From Diphasiastrum complanatum (lineage: Eukaryota; Streptophyta; Lycopodiopsida; Lycopodiales; Lycopodiaceae): 62,346 nucleotides of DNA. The notes below the pieces were generated by a model. That model was not told the DNA's origin and did not search any database. It saw nothing but the letters and a program-made list of their open reading frames with translations. Shown here one piece after another: positions 49,685-62,271 of the stretch. The DNA lies in assembly GCA_029204225.1 (NCBI GenBank), contig MU833024.1, positions 1 to 62,346 on the forward strand, read 5' to 3'. How positions within the stretch are numbered: position 1 is the first letter of the stretch; each line of letters opens with the position of its first letter. A program made the position numbers and the translations under genes.

Positions 49685-51041
49685 CTACAAATCTCTTGGA
49701 TGCTAGCAACCTACATTAATCCACCAAAACAGATTCAAGAAACTAATTAAACTAGACAACATTTTAGAAGTCCAAGAATCAAGAAACACACATTTCTTGA
49801 TTCTTGGACACCCCAAGAACAATCAAGAACTGGAATGTCTAGGATAAGCAAGATCTACTCCACAAATCCAGCCTATGTAGTTTACCTGAATGCTAATTCC
49901 TATATTAATCCAGAAGAAAACAAGAAATCTAATCCACAACCACACACAAAGGGAATGGAAGGGCAAGATCATCAATGCATCACTCAAGAAACAAGAATGA
50001 TCAAGGAGCTCAAGAATGCATCAAAACTCATGGAAGATCTTCTCATTTCAACATGGAGTTGATACATTTACAAAAGCCTCCCTTCTACAAAGGGAGAGTT
50101 TCTTAAATAAGCAAGAGAGCTCCTTAGGTGGCATCCTAGTGACATTTCTCCATTACACAAATTACAAGTGGAATTATGCTCTCCACTAGGTGTCACCATC
50201 AAAAGGTGGCTCACTCTACTTTTCTAAGAGGGGCCTACTTGCATTTATTACGTTGCCTAGAAATACTAGTTCCTACATGGTCATTCCATCTTTCAGGATT
50301 CACCATGAGGCTTACAAAGTTTTCACTTGACAATATTAACTAGTATTCCTCGGCTCTTGTCTTAGCTCTTAGTCTTTGTTCATCTCGTCTTCTCAGAGAC
50401 CTCCTTGGTCTAAGTGAGAAGTGCTCTTGGGTAGCTCTGGCCGAGTATCTTGGGGATTCGTCAAAATCAGCCAACATCATCCCACCCCTACTGTGTTGCA
50501 GGACCCACTGCAACTCATTGAATGATATTGCTCCGCTTTGCATTGGCATCTTTGATCAGCACTTGAAAAAGGTAGATCCTCATTCGCTTGCGTAAAACCA
50601 AGTGCTTATTTTTGCCAGTCTTCATAAAAAACTGATATCAACAATTTGCCGCAATTTAACCAAAACGTCCTATTACTACAAATGGTTAACATCTTCAAAA
50701 TTGGAGAGCTTCCAGCAGCTTCATAACTCTGCATGCTTGAGTGTCTCCCTCGAGTCTCTTTTTCTTCTTTTGATCACTTGTATCCGCCATGGACGGTTTC
50801 ACTTTTGGTTTCTTGGCAGGTACTAGTGCTCTAGGAGGTCATGCCAGATATTCATCAATTGTCTCGGCACTCCTTGTGTCCTCCATTCTGCTTCTGGGTG
50901 TTTCCGCAACTTTTCTCTCAGTCGAAGTTCCAGTCAGTCTTGCCGATGCTCTTGCCTTTGACGAGAAGAGGAAGAGCCTTCGATTTGGTAGGTTGCACAA
51001 ACTTTGGTTATCAGTCTCAAGGGGATGAACTCATCATCAAG
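49685..51041 (+). repeat. Duplicated unit, copy 2 right part
   Basis: Direct match to 44447-45821, with a few small indels. It includes the Arg-rich minus-strand frame at 50340-50549, nearly identical to 45116-45325. The match ends within the same ten bases as in copy 1. Confidence 0.92.
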
Positions 51042-52608
51042 CATTATATAGTTGTTTTTAATTTTTGGAGAGGGGGTGGGGGGGATAACCCAAGGTGGAA
51101 GGCCCTTCCCACAATGGAACGGCCGAGGAGGTGGACCTCCTCCAACGTAAAAACTTTTTTTAATTCTTTTATAGAACCCATTTTGTTGCCATAATTTTTT
51201 GTTTACATGCAACTTTTGAGCGGAAGGTCATGTCAAAAAAGTAAATTTCTTATTACATGCACCTCTTGCACCCAGGAAGGTGCATGTAGAAAATTTTGGA
51301 AAAAAAGGGGAAGTGTGCAAATTTCGATGTGGGAGGCGCCTCCTTTTTCTTCATGAAAAAGAAAAAAATAATTTTACGTATATAAAATGTCATGAATGGG
51401 CAAGCCTAATTGGTGCCAAATGGCATGATCAATGGAGAAAGTTTGTCGCAATGGCAATATCAAATTAATTAGTTAGCCGATACGGTTATACCGTTATTGT
51501 AATGGCAAAGTTTTTCTTGATTTATCAAGGAAACGTGCAAGTTTGGTCTGAAGATTGTTTTGGAAAATGATTTGTGGTAAAGTGTGGTTGATGGCACTAT
51601 TCATGATTTCATGTGTTTTGAGTACGTTGGACGCTTCATGCTCTCGAGTCGTGGAAACTGTTGTATGACAAGAATATACGTTGTGCTTCCTATGAATAGA
51701 CTTGCACGATATTCTTAGAAGGGTTAAATTTATCTTGGATTGGTTCAATCACTTCTTATATTCACCTGGGCAAAAATAATTTCGGTCTACCGAACTTACA
51801 GTGGATGTAGAACTGGTTTTGCAGGAGGATTCCTCCATCATAACCCTCTCCCTTTCTCTCACCATCAATGTCCTTATGTGTCACTCTTTTTAAGCCTTAA
51901 ATTCTAAACCCAACCCCTTAGATGAAGAAAAGTTTCAAACCTATTACTTGCAAAACCAAAGCGATATTTGTATACTGCAACTGAAATAGGAGGGGTCATA
52001 AAGTACACAGCAACACTTTGATCTTCGGTATACATGAAAGGAGCTATACAATTAAATCTAGTCACTGTTCATAAACAGTTTGAAACTAGGCAAAAACCAA
52101 GGTAATTTAGGTGAGCTATAAACTTAGCACATGCTGTCCTGTAGTTGTAAAATGTAGTTGAATATAAGGTCATTGCGCTGAATGAATGAAAGAATTTTAT
52201 AATTTAACAGCAGTAAGCACAAATCCTTACAATCCTCCACGCTCACAAACACCTTTCCACTAAAATAAAATTCCTTCTTTGCATGAATCGGTCTGCATTG
52301 TCCTCAATTGCAGCAATTATCTTCCCTCCATTGTAGTGGGAGGTTATTGGTGATGTCAATCACGTGCCATGAAGTCTTGATTAGGCAAGTAATCGAGGGG
52401 ATTGAGAGCTGTCTACTCAAGCCAAAAAGCAGGCAGCAAAATGCAAGTGAATTTCGTTGTTGTGATTGTTTAAGCTTATTTTGACATGGGTTACATCTGC
52501 GAAACTCTTCCAAATTGGTGCATGTCTTGCATAGATCAGCATTGGCTCTTGCTGGTATCACGAATTGGCTAAAAGTGAGAAATTGAGCTTGAATTTTCAG
52601 CTTGACAC
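51042..52608. other. Intergenic DNA, including 3' flank of the receptor gene
   Basis: No gene supported. 51060-51190 has G-rich runs and homopolymers. The upper part (about 52300-52608) is probably the 3' UTR of the minus-strand receptor gene. Confidence 0.45.
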
Positions 52609-55600
52609 TCACTGCTGCAGCATTGGGAAAAACGAGGTAGGCGACTTGGTACGTTTCTGGTGGAAGTAAAATAGAGCAAAGGCTACCACCAGTATAGAAG
52701 CAACTAAGACTGTTATGCCTGCTATCAAGGCTCCATTTTTCTTCTTATGTGGGGTATTTGGATCCGGAGCAATATATTCCTGCATAAAGAGCTCAGAAAG
52801 TAAACCTTAACCCCTAAACCACCCCATATATCCTTGTCTTCCCAGAACAAGATTAGCATAGTGAACCTTAAGATTCACAAAACTAAATGGTGTATTGTGC
52901 ATACAGAGTTTGCAGTTCTTACCTGATTTGGGGCGGGATAAGTGCCAGGTCGCATTAATGGCTGAAGAGTTGTGAACGTGCCATCTTCAATTCTTCCTTT
53001 TGACTGCAAAATCAATGCCCAAGAGCCAAATTTGAAAAGCTCATCACTTAAGACTAAATTTATCAACAAACTTTTCTTGGCTACATGGTTTAGAAATGAC
53101 TGCATGAGGGAGCTGAAGAGCAGTATGACAGATTTTAGTTCGCTTTGTTTCCAAGTAATAAGACTGATGCACTTTGGAGATGGAATTTGCAGTAATCTCT
53201 GTAAAAAAATAGGTAAGTAAAATGCCGCGACGCTTCTGTTGTGGAGGCAAACATATGTACACCTTTTTGGCAGTTTTTTTTTCTAAGAGGCTATTTGGTT
53301 TTTTTTTACAACATAATTTCAGATTGGTATCATAGCATTTGCTTACTAACTATTTCCCCCACCTCTGAAACTGTTACAATTCTCAAAGATGCAATTAATA
53401 CAATAGGAGTTTGACTACTTATGAACTCAATTTCTGGAGGCAATTGAGTAAAAACTTCCATATTGAACAATTATTTTGGTGGGCTTTACTTTATAATGGA
53501 ATGACAATGATGAAAGGACATGATTATTAAGTAATGGAGTACAATGATGGAAACCAAATTCTTGTCATTTTAATCGTGCATACAATTTACTGCACAAGAA
53601 ACAGTAATCATTACAATGTAATATGAAAGAGGAACAATTTTTGGGATTTAATAAACAAAGATTCTTAGGTCCTTTGTCCCAAGAAATAAGAAGCACGGCT
53701 GTTTTCTTAGAACTTTGACAGTGGAGTTCAGCTCAAGGTTTAATGATATGACTTCAAAGAGCATAATGCAAAACTCGTACAGACAAATCACCACATCATG
53801 CTATCCAAATCTGATGGTAACAATAAGGCAGGTACAACAACACAAGCTGGTAAACAGAATTGGAATAACTGCTGCGGGGAGAAAGAGAATTCTCCAATCA
53901 ATCATGAATTATTTTTACTCCATTGCCCAACCTAGTTAATAATCATCACATCTCTGTGAATCGTTTCTTCCTCAATACATAACCGTTTTCTCGCATTATC
54001 GTTTGTCTATTACACTTTCGCCTGAGTTCGAGCACTTCTGAAAGAGTTTGTGGGCTGATTGTGTCTTGTGGAGAAAAGAGAACAAAGAACTCAGCGTATA
54101 GTTTTGAATTATTTTGTGCATACGGAACGAGAGTCACTCTGAACATCTGACCCATTAAAAACATCGAAACAGGATTCAACAGTGGCCACATATGTTGAAT
54201 AAAGGAATGATGAGATTCGCATATTGTAACACCAAACATATCATGAGAGGTAGTACAAACTACTATAAAGTATCATAAAAACAGCTTCTAATAATAAGCT
54301 GAATCAATACATCTTACAGATAAAAGCTCCACTTAAAGACCATATAGAATATGTGCATGTGAAGTTGATTGCTAGTACCCTACATGCAGGGAAGGTTCTG
54401 TGGTAACAAATTCAAATCTGAATCAATCAATAAATAATTGGAAATTGGAAATCTCTGCCCAATTTTGATCAATTCCGTGGACTATAGCCAAAATGCGTAA
54501 GATTTTAAAATTCTGGATTCCACAAATAATTGTAGCAACATGCTATACCCTATGAGGGCCACTAGTGTGAACGCCTAGAAGACGGCCAGTGCCGAAATCC
54601 TACAATTAGCATTCAGCTAACAAACTGTCATTTTCGTAAAAATTAATTCCTCAGCAAGCAACTATCTGCCCTACCTCTATGATCGTGTTGTTAGTCAAGC
54701 TTCATAAGAGGCAGTGAGCATTCTATCTGTCCCCATCAAAAATTCGCATTGTACCCACATGGTGCTACTATTCATTGGTCTAAGTAAGCTTCCACGAATT
54801 CTAGCAAGACTGCACTAGTTTGTGCTAAATCTTGTATTACTCATGAGGTCAGTAAACTCAATTCATTCTTCTCTCTTGTAGCTAGAGGCAATCTACTGGC
54901 TGATCACATATTCTCAAGGGATAAAAGCCTTAGGGAGCTCAAAGGCAACAAACATACATAAGGAATCTACGTCAACAGGGTTTAAAAAGGTGTGGTATGC
55001 TTGGATGTATCGATTTTGAATCGATTTGAGTTTTATTTTTTTGAGAATTCAAATCATCCGGCTGCAAGACAATTAATAAGATCTGCTGTTTCAATTTCGA
55101 AAAAAAACGTGAGAAAAATCAAAGTTTTTTGTGGCAAAAAGGCTTCTTAGAATATTGATTTGAATATGTTCGGAGGGTTTTGAATTGTCATTTGTTGTGG
55201 CTTTGCAAGTTTGGTGGACATGGAAAACTTTCATAATTAGTAATAAAAAATGACGAAGGCCTCCACTGCAATATTGGTATCCTATTTTCATTAAATAAAG
55301 CTTGTAAGGCAGAACAGAGAGAATATCTTTCATCATTTCAGCTACAGCTTTTCTATGCTTAGGAGTAAAGGATCTTAGAGAAGCGTCACCCATTATGTGT
55401 CAGTTGAAGAGATCAGCAAGAGAAAGGAAAACTCTTTTGGCTCGTTTCCATCTCAAATTGGTTGAACGTCTCAATCATAGACTCAGTGCGTTAACGTACC
55501 TCCCAAGAGTCTTGCGTCAGCGAGACCAAATCGTATATAGCCGGCTGATCAGCTGAAACAAATCGTGACCCCGTACTGGGATCAATCTGCACCACTCCTG

Positions 55601-58600
55601 TGCATCCTTTGAACTGTAGTGGCCCAGGTCCCGTTCCATTAAGAGTTGCTAGAACAGTCGAGGGATTAATCTCAGTACCCGAATGGATGAGAATGTTGAC
55701 GACTTCGAAAAACGTTGCGACTGTGTCAATCAAATATGGCACATAAGATCGGCTTTTGTTCGGATCTGTTGCAGGAAGGCCAGCAAATCCATGAATTTGC
55801 CAATATTGGTAGAATTTGTTGCAGATCGAAGTATTCGAGTAATCTCCCTCTGCAAAATGTTTGACATATGCCATGGAAATTTATATTTTTAATTGTAAAT
55901 ACAGATGATGAAACAAAATAACAGTCCAACCCACCAAAGATGAACAGGCTAAAGTCACATTGTAGCTTGAAAAGCTCATAATGTATAAAGGAATGGTGTT
56001 TTAAAAAACCTTTATTGTAGCAAGCTTGTTGAGTAAATTTTCAGGTAATGTCTCGCCCTACTTGCTTCAATAAAAGGGAATTCTCCCCCTCTTGAAAATT
56101 CCTTCATGGCTTAAGAGTTCCAGTACCAACTTATTTCCGTAAGATGGCATAAATCATTACACTAGAAAAAGAAAATAAATTGATTTAAATGATAATAGAT
56201 CACCTTTTAGCCACTACTAACAAGCAAAAGTGGCCCTTATCCTAAACTTTGGTTAAAAGCTATAAATTGTTTATGATGAGACCCCAAGTAACAACACATC
56301 ATCATAGTTTCATTGAAATGTGTTTCATTTAATGAAACTCCATTTCGAACGGGTCTATTTCAAACGGACCATATGAAATGGATTTTCATTGAATGAAACG
56401 GTTTAAAAAAAATTGAACTGTTTTTCGATTTTTTTTTGAGTTTTAAACAAATCTACAATTCTGTCTAGTACTATTGTGTTTTTTGTGTGAGGGAGAGAAT
56501 TTAGAAGTTAGTGCAGTGTTAGTTTTAAGATTAGTATTGGATTAGTGAGGGAGAGAATATAGAAGTTAGTTTTAAGATTAGTGTGTTTTTGCCATAATAC
56601 TTCGAAGGTTAGCCCAAAAAAAAACAAAAAAGAATCCTGAAACCGTTTATGTAGTATGGATCATGACAATAGTATTAGGTGGACTTGTGCGGCTCTCGAG
56701 TCATCTTTCCACTTGTTGATAATGTAATCTGCATTGTCTATTCGCTGAAAAAAACACTTGTTTTTGCCATAATATAAGGCTGGAAATAAAATCCACCCCA
56801 GAAATAAACCCTACACCCGTTTCACCAATCCTTTCCTGTTTCAAAGCATCAATGTACGCACGATGTAGTACAGATCGTGACAGTAGGTATTAGGTGGGAC
56901 TTAGGAGTTTCAACTCTCGAGTTAGGATTCAAGATTGACTGTTGATTGATTCCACATTGCCTAAACACTAAAAAATCACTTGTTTTTGCCATAATATAAG
57001 TCTAGAAATAAACTTCTCCCAAGGAAAAAACCCTAAAACTGATTTGCCATTTCTTTCCCAGGGTTGCTATTACAAACCCATTTTGAAAAGGTGTTTCAAA
57101 ATGGTCCACAAAACATTACAACCATGACAGCTTTGATTACTATAATAATTCTCTTCACACGTAAGTTTTTCTAGCTTATTCATGGGTACATATGATTCAT
57201 AATGAGGTACATCCTTTTTAGACAATTTTTTGCATAGCGGGGTGTATATCTAAATAGAATTTTTAATTGCATCCTTTGAATGAGTATCCATAACTAGTGA
57301 TGTAACACATTAGAGACAGAAGAATCAATTGTTGTGTATACAAATTACATGGTTGAAGATAACTTATAGATGATTATGGACGTGCATCCCCCCATCTCTC
57401 AGCATAATACTTGTTGTATATGTTACTAGAACATATTGTTTGGCCTATTGGGCTAGTAGTGACTTGGCATTTGATTCTACATTTGATTTGGCTATACATC
57501 TTTATTCTTAGTGAATATTGTGCTGTTTTGGCTATAATTCCGTTTTTAAATTGACAATAATGATTGATGGGCAGCTTATTTCCTTCTCTACTCTCTTTAT
57601 ATGCTCTCTTTCTCACTCTCGAACAAGTAGAATAAGACTCGAAAGGCTTCATAAATTATGGAATGTCCTAGAAAAGGAATTATCTAACAATAGTGTCATT
57701 GAAAAAGATTTCTTGTCAATGCTCGTGTGTCTTTGACATTTTGAAAAAAGGTTTTACTATTGCCTTGAATTTTTTTTGCTTTCTTATTGAACAAATCAAG
57801 TATTGTTTAGTCATTTTCCACCTGCGAAGTTGAAGGAGCTTTTCCTTTGGCTCAAGGGCATGTTTATTTTTCTCCAAATTTAGTGTTGCAAAATGAGATT
57901 TCTCGTACCTATAACCATCATCTTCAAAGTAGATCTTAACAGAGATTCAGAAATCACTTTTGCAATTCCTTAAATCATTTGCCCAAGTCTAGCAATTTCA
58001 TACTAGAATCACATGAAATCATAGGGGTGGAGATTTTCTAGAATTTGAGTCAAGATAAATGCTTCTAGAAGAGTCATCGAGAGAACACCTTTTAGGGTCC
58101 ACGGACTTGAGAAGAGAACGTAGACATACAGACAAGAGAACGTAGACATACAAACAACGTGAATTTTCTTTGAGCTATGAACAAAAGAATCATAGTTCCA
58201 CAGAGTCAAACAAATTCGAAGATTAAACATAGACCATGATGTTGAAGGACATATACCCTTGTCTTAAAGTTCACCTTTCAGTTCTAGAATCTGAAGCCTA
58301 CAAGTTTACAAAGTGAAGTTCTCGAAAAAAACTCAGCAACAATGTTCATAAAACAATGAATGATTGTTGCTACAAGTCACTTCAATAGGATTTGAAGAGG
58401 AACAACCATTAGAAGGTGTCAAGGCCAATTCATTGGCAACTGTGATAAGTATCAGCCTCTACTAATGAGTAGATCCAATAGTCATGAGAGCACTAGGAAG
58501 AGAATACGACCTTCATTTATTAGCTTGTAGAAAATGATAGTGGCAATATTGAAGGGGCTAACAAATTCTTGTTGTTATTGCTATGACTACTATTAATCAT

Positions 58601-61600
58601 AATCTTATTAATCATGTCAGGCATGGCCTAGGTTTAACGTAACTCTTTTAAGTTGTATTCAGCTTTACATGATTTGTCAACCATAACAGCACAATTTATT
58701 GTGAATTCATTTAGAAAATTATCAAGGTCCTTTTACCCCAATTAGTGACTCAACTCAACAGGATCCGACCCTCATTATTTTGATCATGACCAAGACCTAT
58801 AAGATTGTTAGATGTCAATTTGCAATTTTATGAAATGCATCTTAGTTCAAAGTTTCCTAGGATGACTCATGGCATCCAAGACCACTTCATAGGATGGATG
58901 ATTCTCAACATCTAGAATACTTCTTGGAATGATTCTCATACACTGAACATCCATGTCAAGGATTGTTCCGAATCCCTTGTACCGGACATGGATGTAACAT
59001 TTGTTTTGTAGATTTCGGTACTGTGCATTCTATTCTATAAATATGGAATGAAAAAAAAATTGAAGACATCTTTTCATGTAAATACAAATATTCTGAACTT
59101 AAAAAAAAGTCTATTCCGTAAGCTACCAATCTATGGATTCACTACATCCAATTTGGTTTCTACTATGTTTCACTACATCTAGCACATTTCATACTTTAGA
59201 AAATCCATTGCATCCAACACAATTCCAAGATTTTTGACACATCTTCCAAAAGGTAGTAGTAACGTATTTGATACTTTCATTCAAAAGTCAAGATAGAGGG
59301 TGCAACGACACGTTTATGTCTCTTTTCCTTGTGGATGGCCCATACATGGTCCTCTCTTCATGTTTTGATGTACCTTGAAAAGAGGAAAACCAAAGGTATT
59401 TAATTCGCGAGTGGCAGAAGTTTTCAGCTAGCCCATTTCACATCGCTGGAAGCTTGAACGACAGTGCTTTTGTTGTGGGAGATTTGAAAAGGTGAGGACT
59501 CTAACAAGATGACATGGCTAATACCATCAATGTGCACCTTTGGAAACGAATCATGAAAAATCTAATAGCAAAAACAATTATGTTGATTAATCCTTGTCGA
59601 TTTGGTTCAGCTAAACGGATTGGTTTAGCCTATCATTAATTTCTCCTTTTGACTCTAGAATTTGTTTACCACACCCATTTCATGCAAAGTTACATTTCTG
59701 CGAAATCAGAGATCCATTCCATAGGTAGTATGGATGCACTTGTGTCCTAAACATGTTTTAGTGGAGGCTTAGTCTTATCTCATTTTATTATTTGCAGATC
59801 CTTGACATCTTTGACTGACTATTGATCCTTGCTCTCTAGGCTCTTGATGTTCACTTCACATAGATCTCAAAGCAGTAAATGGCAAAGACCTTCAAACTCA
59901 TGTTCATTGTTCCAAAGAAGTGTGATTCATACCTTTCTAAACCAATTGCGATTCATTTTAGGAAGTTTTATCACTTATTCTAATTTCATTTCAAAATTTT
60001 GAGTTCTTTTTGGTGAATTTTGAACTGGTTTGCATTCAAACAATTTGACATTGAAAAAAACATAGGACCATTTTGGCCCCCAATGCCAATCAACAGGGAA
60101 CTTGGTTTGCATTCAAACAATTTGACATTGAAAAAAATATAGGACCATTTTGGCCCCCCAATGCAAATCAACAGGGAACTATGCACCAAGTCCTTGCTAG
60201 TTTTCTCTACTTTGATCAACAGTTATGCAGCATAACATGCATAAAAAATAATCTCTCTTTAACATTTCTATGCAACGGAATCAATTAACTTTGGAATTCT
60301 GATGCTAAAACAGTCTGTGGAATTAGTGATATTAGTGTTCTCGCAAAGTTGTTCATATAATGATTTCATGTCTCCATGGGAGACTCAACAGATAGCAATA
60401 CATACCAAATGGAGCAAGCCCAATTTCTCCTTGAAGAGCAGCAACAGTGCTTTCGGTAATCTTCCCTGTCAATGAGTCATCCAATAACAGAAAATAAGAA
60501 GCCACAATCACCAACAGCTCTGAGTAGAGGACTAGCAATTATATGAAAGCAAAGCTATTCCAGCCAGCCAGTTTGCAAAGATGCTGAAATTGAGGCATGG
60601 ATGACATTAGCTCAGTTGAAGTGTTCTCAAATGCAATGTTCTGTATCTATCTTATATATACCTTCTACATTTGAAGGATCAAATGCAGTGGTCCCATCTG
60701 TCCCAAAGTACCACCAAGGGTAGGCTGTCATCCTCTGAAAGTAAATCAGGAGAAAGTAGGAATTGGTAACAAATTATTGCATCAAAAGGCCAAGTGGGCT
60801 GTCTATGTTTATAGTAGTAAAACAAAAGTATATGACTAAAACTATCCCAAAGCTGCTAGATATGGTTACAGTGGCCATAAACAGTCCCAATGCTCTAAAA
60901 ACTTGAAAACAATGTTAATGCATGAAGAACAACATTACACTCATCACCATGTTGCTGGCAGTTGTCCATATATCCTCGGCAACTGCTGGTTGCACCACAA
61001 GAAGCACAAAGTTGTTTGGGTCAATCAGATTTAAAACCCCTTCTAGTTGTTTCAAGTCAACTGAAGAGTTTGAGCCCGGTTCTAAAAGCTGCTTCTTCGC
61101 AATTGCACTTCCAGATAATACCTACAGCAGGCCATGTAAGTGCCATTTCCCCCGTAAGGGACTATATGAAGTAGTCAAAACCGATGCTTTTTGGCAACTT
61201 AAATAAGGGAAGAAGCACTTACTTTACACATTTCGACCAACATCAACTGATTTGAAGTAGATATGAGCATTAGCTCATTACATATGCTATTTTAACTGGA
61301 AAAAGGTAATCACTTACTTGGATTTGTTCAGCCAATAATGAGCTATAGTAGTCGTTTGTGTACAATAAGGTAATCTTTGACATGTTGAATTTCAGAATCT
61401 GCATATCCTCAAAATTATCCTCTTGTCAGATGAAGAACTATCTGGCAATGTTTAGATGCTCTAAGCACAATAAATCCTTTGCTACATGTCAATCTCTAGA
61501 TTTGTTATTACGTAAGGACTAAAATGAGAACTTTAGAAAATCTCATTAGCAAGTAGACTTGGGATTTTGTTGATATGAGACAAATCATTTTGATCCGTGC

Positions 61601-62271
61601 CTAATATGGGCGAAGACTCTGTTCTTCAACCATCAGCACCCTTTTGTACCTTTTTAAAAGGAACGTTACATTCTGTACATATGGAACAGAAAAAAAAAAT
61701 TGACTCTGCATAAAAAAAATTAGCAATCTGTACTCAACGGCTTGACGGAACTAGGCTATCAAAATCCTAGAAAGCGAAATATTTAAGACAAAATACAAAC
61801 TACACATACCACAAGCTTGCTAGATACACCAGCATATGATTCACATATTTTGGATGCCAGAAACAAAGAAATGCTTACATCAATATAATGATTCAAAGAT
61901 TTTTAGCTTGTTAGTAACCAACAGCATAAATGTACTCCTCTTCCCAAGGAAAACAGAAATAGTTTTAATTTCAGTTTAATTTAATCATGTAGTGACACCA
62001 AAGGACCTCAAGGTATGTGTAGACTTATATTATCAGAGGTGCGGACACCTTACAGAGCTAATGATTACATTTTATCAATCATCAACAGATAACAAAACAT
62101 GGCAATGATAATAAAAAAAGCACATCATTTCATTTGCTTCAGCTAAATTATACATGATTAGTGTCCTATGCCAAGCTCATCTTAATTAAGCACCTTTACA
62201 AGAAGATAAGCAAAAAATGAGCAAGATTTTCAATGACCCACCTGATTCAATTTGTATATGCCCATACACTC
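52609..62271 (-). CDS. Single-pass receptor with periplasmic-binding-protein-like (ANF/GABA-B type) ectodomain; 5' end outside window
   Basis: Exons in transcript order: 62271-62242, 61398-61318, 61121-60948, 60734-60662, 60465-60406, 55849-55500, 53003-52923, 52779-52609. All have GT-AG borders and all phases match, giving about 340 codons to a TGA. The fold is a type I periplasmic-binding-protein ligand domain: FNMSKITLLYTNDYYSSLLA (second lobe start), LNLIDPNNFVLLVVQPA, YPWWYFGTDGTTAF (the W-x-x-TDG position), YVPYLIDTVATFFEVVNILI (hinge helix) and LQFKGCTGVVQIDPSTGSR (the F.G.TG.V.D.....R signature shared with GABA-B and natriuretic-peptide receptors). The last exon has one membrane helix (GALIAGITVLVASILVVAF), then HQKRTKS and a stop after LQQ. 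N-glycosylation sequons occur. The ligand is unknown. The stop codon overlaps a donor-like CA/GTGAGT, so a longer isoform is possible. Confidence 0.82.
53004..55499 (-). other. Receptor intron between exons ending at 55500 and starting at 53003
   Basis: No confirmed coding content. A minus-strand frame at 53946-54239 reads FRVTLVPYAQNNSKLYAEFF after an acceptor-like GGGTCAG and is open for 97 codons. It lacks a convincing donor and has no recognised domain; it may be an unused or alternative exon, or chance. Confidence 0.4.
56322..56399. repeat. Small foldback element
   Basis: 56322-56346 pairs with 56375-56399 in inverted orientation (22 of 25 positions), around a 28-bp loop. The arms begin GTTTCATT and end CCATTTC. 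Resembles a decayed MITE. Confidence 0.7.
56581..57066 (+). repeat. Degenerate ~200-bp tandem repeat, about 2.4 copies
   Basis: TTTTTGCCATAATA opens the units at about 56584, 56759 and 56973. Shared internal words are TGTAGTA.GGATC.TGACA, TATTAGGTGG and CTCTCGAGT. Confidence 0.75.
60027..60180 (+). repeat. 77-bp tandem duplication
   Basis: 60027-60103 and 60104-60180 are near identical (GGTTTGCATTCAAAC... to AACAGGGAACT), with only a few differences. Recent, in an intron. Confidence 0.93.
60466..62241 (-). other. Receptor introns between the upstream exons
   Basis: Between the small exons at 60662-60734, 60948-61121, 61318-61398 and 62242-62271 the sequence is AT-rich without other features. 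62272-62346 may be intron or may hold the acceptor for the 30-nt exon (GCTTCAG/GAG at 62271). Confidence 0.6.

Larger units (their letters stand above)
55850..60405 (-). other. Large receptor intron (4.6 kb) rich in small repeats
   Basis: Contains a foldback pair at 56322-56399, a tandem array at 56581-57066 and a 77-bp tandem duplication at 60027-60180. No coding sequence is recognised in the rest. Confidence 0.6.
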
